64,000 nt of DNA from Ga0077548 sp035440445 (GTDB taxonomy: Bacteria > Pseudomonadota > Alphaproteobacteria > Rhizobiales > Xanthobacteraceae), in the NCBI GenBank assembly GCA_035440445.1, contig DAORMJ010000007.1, forward strand, positions 90,869 to 154,868. Reading direction: 5' to 3'. Positions 26,799-34,807 of the stretch are shown piece after piece. Made by a program: the position numbers and the translations under genes. The notes beneath the pieces are model-generated. The model was not told where the DNA came from. It saw nothing but the letters and a program-made list of their open reading frames with translations, and ran no database searches. Positions within the stretch are counted from its first letter, which is position 1; each line of letters begins with the position of its first letter.

Positions 26799-27949
26799 TA
26801 GCGGCCTCCGAGACCAAGAACCTGCGACGCCAGAATGGTGCGCTGGATCTCGTTGCTGCCACCGTAGATCGACAGCCGCCGCGACTGCAGAAACATCTCG
26901 TTGAAATCGACGCGGTTGTCGGAACCCGGCGCATCCATTTTCATGGCGCGGAATACCCCGCCGGCTTCCTGCACGAGATCGACAATCTCTTGGGTGATCT
27001 CGGTCGCGAGGATTTTGAGATAGGAGCTCTCGCCGCCCCCGGCATTGCCGGCTTCGAAGCGTTCGAGACACTGGAAATAAGCAGCCGTGACCGTTTCTAC
27101 CGCGATCTCCGCGCGCGCCATACGGCGGCGCCACACCACATCTTGCTCGAGCCCGTTCTGCTTCAGAACCGCGCGCAGGCGCGCAAGCGCACGCAGCGGC
27201 AGAAGCGAAGTTCCAATGCGGATGCGCTCTTCGTCGAGCAAGCTCGTGGCAACGCGCCAGCCCTGATGCACTTCGCCGACGACGTTCTCGATCGGAACGG
27301 AAACGTCTTCGAAGAACACTTCGCAGAATTCCTCGTCGCCCGCGATCGTGCGGATCGGCCGGCGGGTAATTCCTTTGCTGTTCATGTCGAGCAGAACAAA
27401 GGTTATGCCGTTCTTCTTCTTTTCACCGGGGATCGAGCGGACGAGCGCGTACATCCAGTTGGCGTGATGTCCCCACGTCGTCCAGATCTTCTGCCCGTTG
27501 ATGACAATGCGGTCGCCGCGAATTTCGCCCCGCGTCTGCACGGAGGCGAGATCGGAGCCTGAGCCGGGCTCGGAATAGCCCTGACACCACACGCTCTCGC
27601 CCGAGAGAATGCGGGGCAAATGAAACGATTTCTGGGCCTCGTTGCCGAGCTTCATCAGCAATGGGCCGATGTGGTTCAGCCCTTGCGTCGGGATATCGGG
27701 CGCACCAATTCGCGCGAGCTCTTCGAAGAGAATGACCTGCTCGCTTGGCGAAGCGCCCATGCCGCCGAACGCTTTGGACCAGTGCGGCGCGATCCATCCT
27801 TGCTTATAGAGCGCGGCATACCATTGCATGGCATCCGAGGGTTCCGGGCGGAACGTCAGATTTCGCATATGCTGCGGAAGGTTCTGTTCGACCCAGGTTC
27901 TGACCGTCGAACGGAACGCGGTGTCCTGCGCGGTCTCAGGCCGGATCAT
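26798..27949 (-). CDS. acyl-CoA dehydrogenase, main subunit
   Basis: A 383-residue FAD enzyme that makes the alpha,beta-unsaturated acyl-CoA. The signature CQGYSEPGSGSDLAS is mid-protein, followed by NGQKIWTTWGHHANW; the C-terminus has YGGSNEIQRTILA. ATGA overlap with the upstream ligase gene and a one-base overlap with the partner dehydrogenase. Its product could feed the enoyl-CoA hydratase at 31092-31886. Confidence 0.93.
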   Translation of the reverse strand: MIRPETAQDTAFRSTVRTWVEQNLPQHMRNLTFRPEPSDAMQWYAALYKQGWIAPHWSKAFGGMGASPSEQVILFEELARIGAPDIPTQGLNHIGPLLMKLGNEAQKSFHLPRILSGESVWCQGYSEPGSGSDLASVQTRGEIRGDRIVINGQKIWTTWGHHANWMYALVRSIPGEKKKNGITFVLLDMNSKGITRRPIRTIAGDEEFCEVFFEDVSVPIENVVGEVHQGWRVATSLLDEERIRIGTSLLPLRALARLRAVLKQNGLEQDVVWRRRMARAEIAVETVTAAYFQCLERFEAGNAGGGESSYLKILATEITQEIVDLVQEAGGVFRAMKMDAPGSDNRVDFNEMFLQSRRLSIYGGSNEIQRTILASQVLGLGGR

Positions 27950-29499
27950 GCGGCACCCTTCTGCCCAGCCGCTGCGCTGGCACGTGCCTGCTCGCTCAAT
28001 TCATGCTTGAGCACTTTTCCGACCGCGTTGCGCGGCAATGCCTCGATGAAGAAGACGAATTTCGGCTTCTTGTAGCTCGCAATGGCGCTGCGGCAGTGCG
28101 CGATGATGTCATCGGCGCTCGGCGCTTTTTTCTTCGGATCCAGTTCCACGAAAGCAGCAATGGCTTCGCCGAATATTTCATCCGGCACGCCAACCACCGC
28201 GGCGTCGGCAACGCCTTCCACTTCGACGATCGCCTGCTCGACTTCCTTCGAGTAGATGTTGAAGCCGCCGCTCAGGATCATGTCCTTCTTGCGATCGACG
28301 ATATAGATGTAGTCATCGCTATCGCGCTGCGCGAGGTCGCCGGTATGGAACCAGCCGTCGCGAATGGACTTCGCGGTTTCCTCGGGGCGATTGTAATAGC
28401 CCTTCATGATCGTGAAAGCGCCGGGCTTTCCGGAGCGCACGATCACTTCGCCGATTGCGCCGGTTTCCACGTCCCTGCCGTTCTCATCGACAATACGCAC
28501 CTCGACACCGGGCACCGGCCGGCCGACCGATTTCGGATGCGAGAACTGCTCTTCGTGCGAGAGATTGGTGATCGCACCGGCTTCCGTCATCGCAAAGAAC
28601 GAAACCAATTGCGTATCGGGCAGAAGCGCGATCAGTTTCTTCTTCAGTTCGACCGGGAATGCCTCGCCGGTAACCACGATGCGGCGCAGGGTGCGGCATC
28701 GCTCCGGCGCCTTCTCCAGCGCAGGCAGGAACATGCGGCACATGGTCGGCACCATTCCGACCACGGTGACCTTCTCACGCTCAATGGTCTGCGCGATTTC
28801 TTCGGCGTCGAAAGCCGGAAGCACAAAAATCGTGCCGCCGAGCGTCATCGAATTCATCAGGCGTCCGAGTCCCGCCCGATGCGCGAGCGGCGACGCCACC
28901 AGATAGCGGTCTTCGTGGCCGATACTCCAGTCTGTCGCGTTCATGAAGCCGTGATTGACGAGGATGTTTGCGTGCGTGAGCAGCACGCCCTTCGGCTTAC
29001 CCGTGGTGCCGGAGGTGTACATGACCATCGCAACATCGTTTTCCGAGTCGACGGCCTTGGGCTGCAAGCCCTTGTCCGACACTTCCTCGAAGGAAACGAA
29101 GCCCTTGACCGGCTTGCCAACGACCACGCCCTTTACCGAGGGCTGCGCATTCAGAATGGTGCGCACACCTTCCGCGTGCGCATCGCTGCATACGATCACC
29201 TTCGCGGCACTGTCCTCGCTGAAATAGGCGAGTTCGCGAATGGTCAGCCGCGTCGTTACGGGAACGACGACAGCGCCCAGCGTAAAGGCGGCATAGAGCA
29301 GTTCGACGAACTCCGTGCCGTTCGGAAGATAAAGAACGACCCTGTCACCCTCGCCCACGCCGAGTTTCGCGAGGCCGCCTGCGACCTCGCGAACCCGTGC
29401 CTGCAAATCGCGATAACGCACCCGCCGTTCGCGGCAGACTACCGCTTCCTTGTCGGGCATACGCACCGCATGCGCGGAGAAGACGACTTCGAGACGCAT
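27946..29499 (-). CDS. AMP-dependent acyl-CoA ligase
   Basis: A 517-residue ANL ligase. Visible motifs are TSGTTGKPKGVLLTH, GWFHTGDLAQ, DRKKDMILSGGFNIYSKEVE and the C-terminal catalytic Lys in RNAVGKVLKH. It activates the carboxylic acid entering this pathway. It lies one base after the DUF35 gene and overlaps the first acyl-CoA dehydrogenase by 4 bp. A FadD3/FadD19-like role on a side-chain or ring-fragment acid is possible; specificity cannot be read. Confidence 0.93.
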   Translation of the reverse strand: MRLEVVFSAHAVRMPDKEAVVCRERRVRYRDLQARVREVAGGLAKLGVGEGDRVVLYLPNGTEFVELLYAAFTLGAVVVPVTTRLTIRELAYFSEDSAAKVIVCSDAHAEGVRTILNAQPSVKGVVVGKPVKGFVSFEEVSDKGLQPKAVDSENDVAMVMYTSGTTGKPKGVLLTHANILVNHGFMNATDWSIGHEDRYLVASPLAHRAGLGRLMNSMTLGGTIFVLPAFDAEEIAQTIEREKVTVVGMVPTMCRMFLPALEKAPERCRTLRRIVVTGEAFPVELKKKLIALLPDTQLVSFFAMTEAGAITNLSHEEQFSHPKSVGRPVPGVEVRIVDENGRDVETGAIGEVIVRSGKPGAFTIMKGYYNRPEETAKSIRDGWFHTGDLAQRDSDDYIYIVDRKKDMILSGGFNIYSKEVEQAIVEVEGVADAAVVGVPDEIFGEAIAAFVELDPKKKAPSADDIIAHCRSAIASYKKPKFVFFIEALPRNAVGKVLKHELSEQARASAAAGQKGAA

Positions 29500-29500
29500 C

Positions 29501-29923
29501 TTAGGCCTTCACCACCTTGAACGCAGGATAGACGAAATCGTCGGTGATCTTGTCCCAGGCCACCTCGACCCGCGCGCCAACCGTAATGTCGGCGGCATCG
29601 GTTTCGATGATGTTCGCAATCATGCGCACACCTTCGTCGAGTTCGACCGTTGCAACCGGCAACGGCAGGCGGCCGTCGAGGCCGGGACCTGGAATACGGA
29701 TCGTGGTGTGGGCGTAAATCTTGCCCTTACCGCTCACCTTGCGCCATTCGAGATTGCGCTTGCCGGTGTAGATGCTCACCGGCCGCGGATAATGCTGGAA
29801 CTGGCCGCTATCCTTGCAATACTGGACCACGAGCTCGCGCTTCTGCGCGGCCTCCCAGAACGGATCGGTGTTGACATAGACATTCGGCCGCGGCGCCATG
29901 CGCGGTTTCACTTCGGCATTCAT
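29501..29923 (-). CDS. DUF35 OB-fold protein, partner of the thiolase-like protein (copy 2)
   Basis: A 140-residue DUF35 protein. QFQHYPRPVSIYTGKRN and GKGKIYAHTTIRIPG align with the copy at 2886-3311. Only one Cys (VVQYCKDSG) remains where four ligands of a zinc ribbon would be. It lies 2 bp after the thiolase-like gene and one base before the ligase, so co-expression is certain in practice. Presumed acyl-CoA-binding subunit of a retro-aldolase-type complex. Confidence 0.9.
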   Translation of the reverse strand: MNAEVKPRMAPRPNVYVNTDPFWEAAQKRELVVQYCKDSGQFQHYPRPVSIYTGKRNLEWRKVSGKGKIYAHTTIRIPGPGLDGRLPLPVATVELDEGVRMIANIIETDAADITVGARVEVAWDKITDDFVYPAFKVVKA

Positions 29924-29925
29924 CG

Positions 29926-31089
29926 TTAAGCCTCCACAATCATCGCGGCGCTCGTTCCCCAGTTACGTCCGTAGGGGATGACGCCGATACCGGTTACGAC
30001 CGCGTTCTTCGGGTTCTTCACCTGACGCTGGCCGCCTTCGCCGAACAGCTGACGCACGGCTTCGGCAAGGTTGAGGCCGCCGCTTGCGAGACCCGGCTGG
30101 CCGGCGGAAATCTGGCCACCGCCGGTGTTGAGCGGAATGTTGCCCTTGTAGGAGATGTCGTTCGAGAGCACGAAGTCGCTGCCCTCGCCGCGCTTGCAGA
30201 AGCCGAAATCCTCGAACTGCATCAGCACCGCGATCGTGAAATCGTCGTAGGGCTGGAACATCGAGATGTCTTGCGGCTTCAGTCCGGCCTTGCCGAACAC
30301 TTTTGGTGCGATGTGCGAGAAGCCGGTTTCCGTGATGTCGGGCGTTGCCTTGTTGCCGTTGACGTTCGTCAATTCGGCGTAGGCGGCCGGACGTACGGTC
30401 TTCTTGATGCCGAGCTGCTGCGCACGTTCCTGCTTCATGACGAGGAACGCATTTGCGCCATCGCAGAACATGACCGAGTCGAGCACGCGAAGCGGGTCGG
30501 CGATGACACGCGACTTGTAGTAATCGTCCTTGCTCATCGGCGTCTTGAACTTCGGAAGCGCGTTGTCGTTGAGCAGCGCATGCTCACGCTGCACCATCGC
30601 GATCTTGGCGAGCGCGTCATAGTTCAGTTTGTACTGATGCTCGTAGCGGTTCATCAGCAGACCGAACATTGCAGGCGGCCCCTGCACGCCGACCGGATCC
30701 TGAAACTCGCCACGGAACGCGCCGTAGTTTGCGCCCCAGCGCGTGCTCGGCGCATCGGAAGAGATGACCGCGGCGACTTCGCAATAACCGTCGCGGATCG
30801 CGGAGATCGCGCGCGCGACACCGCCAGTCGCGGAGCAGCCGCCGATGCCGCCGTAGTTCAGCCAGGTCGGCGACATGCCGAGCGCTTCGGTGATGTACAC
30901 AGCGAAGAACGGGTTCGGCGCTTCGCTGAGAGGCACAGTCACGGACAGACCGTCGATCGCATCCTTCTCGATGCCGGTCGACTCGATCAGGCCCGCAAGC
31001 GCTTCGCCAGCGTAATCATAGGCGCTGCGGCCCGACTTGAACGCAACCGGCGTCTCCGAATAGCCGGCGATAACAATGTCCTTGCTCAT
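29926..31089 (-). CDS. thiolase-like (Ltp2-type) protein, probable retro-aldolase subunit (copy 2)
   Basis: A 387-residue paralogue of 1717-2889, sharing IxGYSETP, GAFRGEFQ, QPYDDF and the C-terminal NTGGGQISAGQPG. The canonical GHP histidine is replaced by Gln and the Cys-containing loop reads GGIGGCSATG, with a Cys displaced from the usual position. As for copy 1, ordinary thiolytic chemistry is doubtful and a retro-aldol or lipid-transfer function is more likely. Followed 2 bp later by its DUF35 partner. Confidence 0.88.
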   Translation of the reverse strand: MSKDIVIAGYSETPVAFKSGRSAYDYAGEALAGLIESTGIEKDAIDGLSVTVPLSEAPNPFFAVYITEALGMSPTWLNYGGIGGCSATGGVARAISAIRDGYCEVAAVISSDAPSTRWGANYGAFRGEFQDPVGVQGPPAMFGLLMNRYEHQYKLNYDALAKIAMVQREHALLNDNALPKFKTPMSKDDYYKSRVIADPLRVLDSVMFCDGANAFLVMKQERAQQLGIKKTVRPAAYAELTNVNGNKATPDITETGFSHIAPKVFGKAGLKPQDISMFQPYDDFTIAVLMQFEDFGFCKRGEGSDFVLSNDISYKGNIPLNTGGGQISAGQPGLASGGLNLAEAVRQLFGEGGQRQVKNPKNAVVTGIGVIPYGRNWGTSAAMIVEA

Positions 31090-31091
31090 TT

Positions 31092-31886
31092 TTACTCTCC
31101 GCGGAATTCCGGCGACCGCTTTTCGCGGAAGGCTGCGAGGCCTTCCTTGCGATCGTTGGTGAAATACAGAAGGAACGAGACGTCTGCCTCGGCGGTCATG
31201 CCGTCCTGCAACGCCATGTCTTCGCCACGGTCGATCACGCCCTTGGTGAACATGACCGAGAGCGGCGCGTTACCAGCGATCGAGCGCGCGAGTTCGCGTG
31301 CCTTCTCGAGTGCGGCACCCGGCGCGGTGACGTGGTTGACGAGGCGCATCTGCAGCGCTTCGGCTGCCGAGATACGGCGTCCGGTCCACATCAGTTCTTT
31401 TGCCAGCGGCTTGCCGATCAGGCGCGGCAGCGTCTGCGTGCCGCCACCGCCCGGCATCAGGCCGAGCTTGATTTCCGGCAGACCGAACTTCGCATTCTCG
31501 CTTGCGACGATCATGTCACCGACGAGCGCGAGCTCGAGACCGCCGCCAAGTGCAAACCCTTCAACCGCGCTGATCAGCGGCTTCGTGAAGTTCGGCAACT
31601 CGCGGAACAACTGGTTCACCTTCCGCGAGCGGCGGCGGAAGCGATAGAAGTCGAAATACTCGTTGTCCTTGATCTGGAACTCACTGGTATCGATGCCAGT
31701 GCAGAATGCCTTGTCGGTGCCGTAGAGCACGGCCGCGGCACAATCGCGGTCGAACTCGGCTTCGGCCAGTGCATGCAGGATTTCTTCCGCGGTCTTCTCG
31801 CGGATAGAGTTCAGCTTCTCGGGCCGGTTGATCTTGATCTCGACCCACTTCTCGACGCGTTCAACTACAATATCTTCGTACGCCAC
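31092..31886 (-). CDS. enoyl-CoA hydratase/isomerase family protein
   Basis: A 264-residue crotonase-fold protein. FCTGIDTSEF forms the oxyanion region; FALGGGLELALVGD and FGLPEIKLGLMPGGGG carry the two Glu of active hydratases. The start is a GTG at 31886 with TAGGAG upstream. It follows the SsuB-like ATPase by 33 bp and precedes the thiolase-like gene by 2 bp, matching the order hydratase-thiolase-DUF35 seen at 947-3311. Confidence 0.92.
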   Translation of the reverse strand: MAYEDIVVERVEKWVEIKINRPEKLNSIREKTAEEILHALAEAEFDRDCAAAVLYGTDKAFCTGIDTSEFQIKDNEYFDFYRFRRRSRKVNQLFRELPNFTKPLISAVEGFALGGGLELALVGDMIVASENAKFGLPEIKLGLMPGGGGTQTLPRLIGKPLAKELMWTGRRISAAEALQMRLVNHVTAPGAALEKARELARSIAGNAPLSVMFTKGVIDRGEDMALQDGMTAEADVSFLLYFTNDRKEGLAAFREKRSPEFRGE

Positions 31887-31919
31887 AGAGCGCTCCTACG
31901 TTTAATTCCTGAAAATCGG

Positions 31920-32678
31920 TTATTCGTCGTGATCGCCCATCGCTTCGGCGATCCTGTCATGCAACGCGGCACGCGCAGCGTCGTTAGCGCGCGTTTCCTC
32001 GGTGAGACGTTCTTCGAGACAGAGCCCTGCCCCTGGCCGCAGCACCAGAACACGATCGGCCATTTCGATGGCGTCCTCGATGCGATGCGTGACGAACAGG
32101 CAGGTCTTCTTGTATTCGCGCGCGACCTTCGAAAAGTCCGCCCGCAACGCTTTCGAGGTCACGTGATCGAGCTGGCTGAACGATTCGTCGAGCAGCACCA
32201 GTTCCGGATCCACGGCAAGCGCCCGCGCAAGCGAGACGCGCTGGCGCATTCCACCCGAAAGCTGATGCACGTACTTGTCTGCGGCATCAGCGAGATTGAC
32301 CCGCGCCAGCCAGAGCTTCGCGGTTTTATTCGCTTCACTATGCGGAATACCGAGGATCAGAAGGCCAAGCTCGACATTCTCGACCGCGGTACGCCACGGC
32401 AAGAGGCGGTCCTGCTGGAAGCTCACGGCCATCTTTCCGCGCAGTTTCTTGAACTCGCCGTAGGGATCGAAGCCGGCAACCTGAATTGTCCCGCTATCGG
32501 GTTTCAGGTTGCCCATGATCATGTTGAGCACGGTGCTCTTGCCTGCACCCGTGCGCCCGAGCAGCGCGACGATCTCGCCCTTTGCTACCGCGATGCTGAG
32601 ATCATGCGCGACGACATGGGGGCCGAACGCCTTGCCGACGTTCGAGATGGTGATGACGGCGTTGGAAGAGGCATTCAT
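31920..32678 (-). CDS. SsuB/TauB-type ABC transporter ATP-binding protein
   Basis: A 252-residue ATPase. Walker A GRTGAGKST, Q-loop SFQQDRLLPW (the RLLPW form is typical of nitrate/sulfonate/taurine systems), signature LSGGMRQRVSLARAL, Walker B LVLLDESFSQLD with a Ser in place of the usual Pro after DE, and VTHRIEDAIEMAD. It overlaps the permease gene by 4 bp (ATGA). It energises uptake with the permease and the Tat-exported receptor upstream. Confidence 0.93.
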   Translation of the reverse strand: MNASSNAVITISNVGKAFGPHVVAHDLSIAVAKGEIVALLGRTGAGKSTVLNMIMGNLKPDSGTIQVAGFDPYGEFKKLRGKMAVSFQQDRLLPWRTAVENVELGLLILGIPHSEANKTAKLWLARVNLADAADKYVHQLSGGMRQRVSLARALAVDPELVLLDESFSQLDHVTSKALRADFSKVAREYKKTCLFVTHRIEDAIEMADRVLVLRPGAGLCLEERLTEETRANDAARAALHDRIAEAMGDHDE

Positions 32679-33499
32679 CGGACGGTCGCCTCCGCACGGT
32701 AGCGCAGAACAATCTTTTCAAGCGCGGTTACGATTGCCTGCAGGGACAGGTTGATGATCACGAGCAGCAGCGTCCACGCAAAGATCTGGTCAATGCGGAA
32801 ATTCGATTGCGCCAGGTTCATCTGCGCGCCGATGCCGATCGCCGAAGCAACCAGTTCGGCAAAGATCGCCATGCGGATCGCATAGCCCACGATCGATTTC
32901 GTGGTGAGGAAGATGTACGGCACGATGTGCGGGAACACGAGATAGCGCAGCACCTGCCAGCGGTTCGGGCGGAAGCTCTCGATCATGTCCACCCATTCCT
33001 TAGGCAGCGCGCGAATGCCGTCGTAGATATTCAGCGCGTAGAACGGGATCAGGATCACCGAAAGAATGAAGAAGATTCGGACTTCCGGTTCCTTGAACCA
33101 GAAGATCGCAATCAGCATCCAGGATAGCGCGGGAATACCGGTGTCGATGATAACAAGCGCGCGCAGATAGGGCCGCACGCCCGGGCGCGTACCCATGATA
33201 ACGCCGAGCAGAACACCCACCGTCATCGCAAACAGCAACGCAATGAACAGGCGGAGCGCCGTGACCAGAATGTGGTTCGCATCGCGCGAAAGGATGTTCC
33301 AGGCTGCTTCCAGTATCGCCGACGGCGCAGGAATGATGAACGGCGGCACATACCAGCTCGCAACCTGAATCGCGAGGATCAGGAACGCGGATACGACCAG
33401 GGTCGGCAACAGATCGCTTTTCACCCGCCCTTCCGGGCGCGCGACGTTGGCCGGCGCAGCGGCGGCCCTGACATCGCTTTTTGTTTGCGTGTTCTCCAC
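32675..33499 (-). CDS. SsuC/TauC-type ABC transporter permease
   Basis: A 274-residue membrane protein with about six transmembrane helices (LVVSAFLILAIQVASW, LFIALLFAMTVGVLLGVIMG and others) and the binding-protein-dependent permease loop around EWVDMIESFRPNRW. The start is a GTG at 33499 with AGGGGA 4-5 bp upstream. An 11-bp hairpin separates it from the receptor gene. Confidence 0.92.
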   Translation of the reverse strand: MENTQTKSDVRAAAAPANVARPEGRVKSDLLPTLVVSAFLILAIQVASWYVPPFIIPAPSAILEAAWNILSRDANHILVTALRLFIALLFAMTVGVLLGVIMGTRPGVRPYLRALVIIDTGIPALSWMLIAIFWFKEPEVRIFFILSVILIPFYALNIYDGIRALPKEWVDMIESFRPNRWQVLRYLVFPHIVPYIFLTTKSIVGYAIRMAIFAELVASAIGIGAQMNLAQSNFRIDQIFAWTLLLVIINLSLQAIVTALEKIVLRYRAEATVR

Positions 33500-33523
33500 G
33501 GTGTCCCCTGTCTAAATCAGAAG

Positions 33524-33551
33524 CTCCAGGTGCCGATCACGGCACCTGGAG
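33524..33551 (-). other. perfect 11-bp hairpin between receptor and permease genes
   Basis: CTCCAGGTGCC and GGCACCTGGAG pair perfectly around a 6-nt loop, 21 bp beyond the receptor stop. There is no T-tract on the minus strand after it, so it is more likely an mRNA-stabilising or attenuating structure than a full terminator. Such structures are common after receptor genes that need more copies than the permease. Confidence 0.7.
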
Positions 33552-33572
33552 TCGAAGCCGCTTTGCGGCAGA

Positions 33573-34559
33573 TCAGGCGAAGAAGCCTTCATTGACTACA
33601 GACGGCAGCAGCTTGTTGCGCGCGAAGAACTGCGAAGCCGCAACCATCGCCTTGCGCTCTGCCGGGTCCTGCATCGACGCGAAGTGGAAATGCAGACGGC
33701 GCGACGAGATCGCATCCTGCAAGACCTTGGGATCGAAGCCCGTGCGTTCGCCGACGATGGCAACGGCGGCCTTTACGTCCTTGAGGATGCCGTTGATGCA
33801 ATCGCGGAACACGCCATTGATGCTGGCAGCCGCCTTCGGATTCTTCTCAAGCAGCGAGTTGCGAACCGCGACGCCGAAATAGGCCAGATCGTGACCGTTC
33901 TTCTCTTTGTAGAGCTGGCCCGCGTTGAAAATCACACCGAGGCGCGGATCTTCAACGATGCCTCTCGTGATGTTCGGCTCCCAGGAGAGCGCCGCGTCCG
34001 CGCTACCTGCCCGCAACAGCGCAACCGCCGCGGCCGGATTCGTCACGTTCTGAACCGTTGTTTCCTTCTCGATGTCGAAGTTCAGATACTCCTGCACGAC
34101 CGCGCGCACGATGCGATAGGTACCGGTCGATTGCGGCGCGGCAAGGGTCTTGCCCTTCAGTTCCTTGACGCTCTTCGCGCCGGTCTTCGGCGCCATGATG
34201 TTAATCATCTGCGCAGTCGAGATGTTGCAGAGCAGCTTGATCGGCACGCCGCCGAGATAGCGGGTGGCAAACGTGTCCCAGCTACCGATGCAAACGTCGT
34301 AGCTGCCGGCGACAAAGTCACCGTAATAAGTCGGAACCGATGTATAAACGGTGGGATCGGCAAGCTTGAAGCCGTTCTTCTCGTCGAGCTTATGATGCCG
34401 GATGAACTCGGTCACGAGCACCGTGAAACCGGGCGTAAGCGAAGCCCACTTCACCGGGTCGTTCGCTAACGCGAGCGGCGTACGAGCGATTGGCAACGCT
34501 GTGGCAACGCCAAGTGCTGCTGCGGAATGAAGGAATTGTCTTCTGGTGGCGTTCGTCAT
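33573..34559 (-). CDS. SsuA/NMT1-type substrate-binding protein, Tat-exported
   Basis: A 328-residue periplasmic receptor. The N-terminus (TRRQFLHSAAALGVATALPI) carries a twin-arginine-like RRQFL motif and a cleavage site near ALAND. The mature protein shows the family stretches LKGKTLAAPQSTGTYR and ALSWEPNIT. I use the ATG at 34559, which has GGGGAGA upstream; the frame starts 7 codons earlier without support. It is the first gene of the 11-gene operon that ends with ubiD. The ligand is unknown; these receptors take sulfonates, nitrate, or aromatic acids such as phthalates. Confidence 0.9.
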   Translation of the reverse strand: MTNATRRQFLHSAAALGVATALPIARTPLALANDPVKWASLTPGFTVLVTEFIRHHKLDEKNGFKLADPTVYTSVPTYYGDFVAGSYDVCIGSWDTFATRYLGGVPIKLLCNISTAQMINIMAPKTGAKSVKELKGKTLAAPQSTGTYRIVRAVVQEYLNFDIEKETTVQNVTNPAAAVALLRAGSADAALSWEPNITRGIVEDPRLGVIFNAGQLYKEKNGHDLAYFGVAVRNSLLEKNPKAAASINGVFRDCINGILKDVKAAVAIVGERTGFDPKVLQDAISSRRLHFHFASMQDPAERKAMVAASQFFARNKLLPSVVNEGFFA

Positions 34560-34612
34560 TTTCTCTCCCCGTTTGACCATTTATGCCGGCAGTTGATCCG
34601 CGGCAGATTGTT

Positions 34613-34622
34613 TGACTGGTCA
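34613..34622. promoter_or_regulatory. possible TetR-type operator upstream of the large operon
   Basis: TGACTGGTCA has palindromic arms TGAC/GTCA, 54 bp upstream of the Tat receptor start. It resembles half of the GACCAnnTGGTC sites at 44995 and 45050. Short, so only suggestive. Confidence 0.3.
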
Positions 34623-34715
34623 GTAAATTGTTGCGTTGAACGCAATTCTATTTTTTGACGCGAGTACCTTCCCATGGCACCCCCCCACGAGGTAGAGAAA
34701 AGATGCCAACGCACT

Positions 34716-34731
34716 GTTCCAAATATGGAAC
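34716..34731. promoter_or_regulatory. 16-bp palindrome in the divergent intergenic region
   Basis: GTTCCAAATATGGAAC has perfect 6-bp arms around AATA. It lies midway between the receptor gene start (34559) and the TIGR02444-like gene (34808), where a regulator of either would bind. No adjacent regulator gene is obvious. Confidence 0.45.
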
Positions 34732-34807
34732 GTGATTGCGGAAAGTGCCGATTGCATCGCATGCATTTTGCTTGAAGTGCGGGTATGAACGGAAGGTTTT
34801 CGGAACG

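Noticed and set aside
28003..29520. 505-codon open frame on the plus strand
   Set aside because: It is antisense to the acyl-CoA ligase at 27946-29499, rich in Arg, His and Asp in the way GC-rich shadow frames are, and has no recognisable domain.
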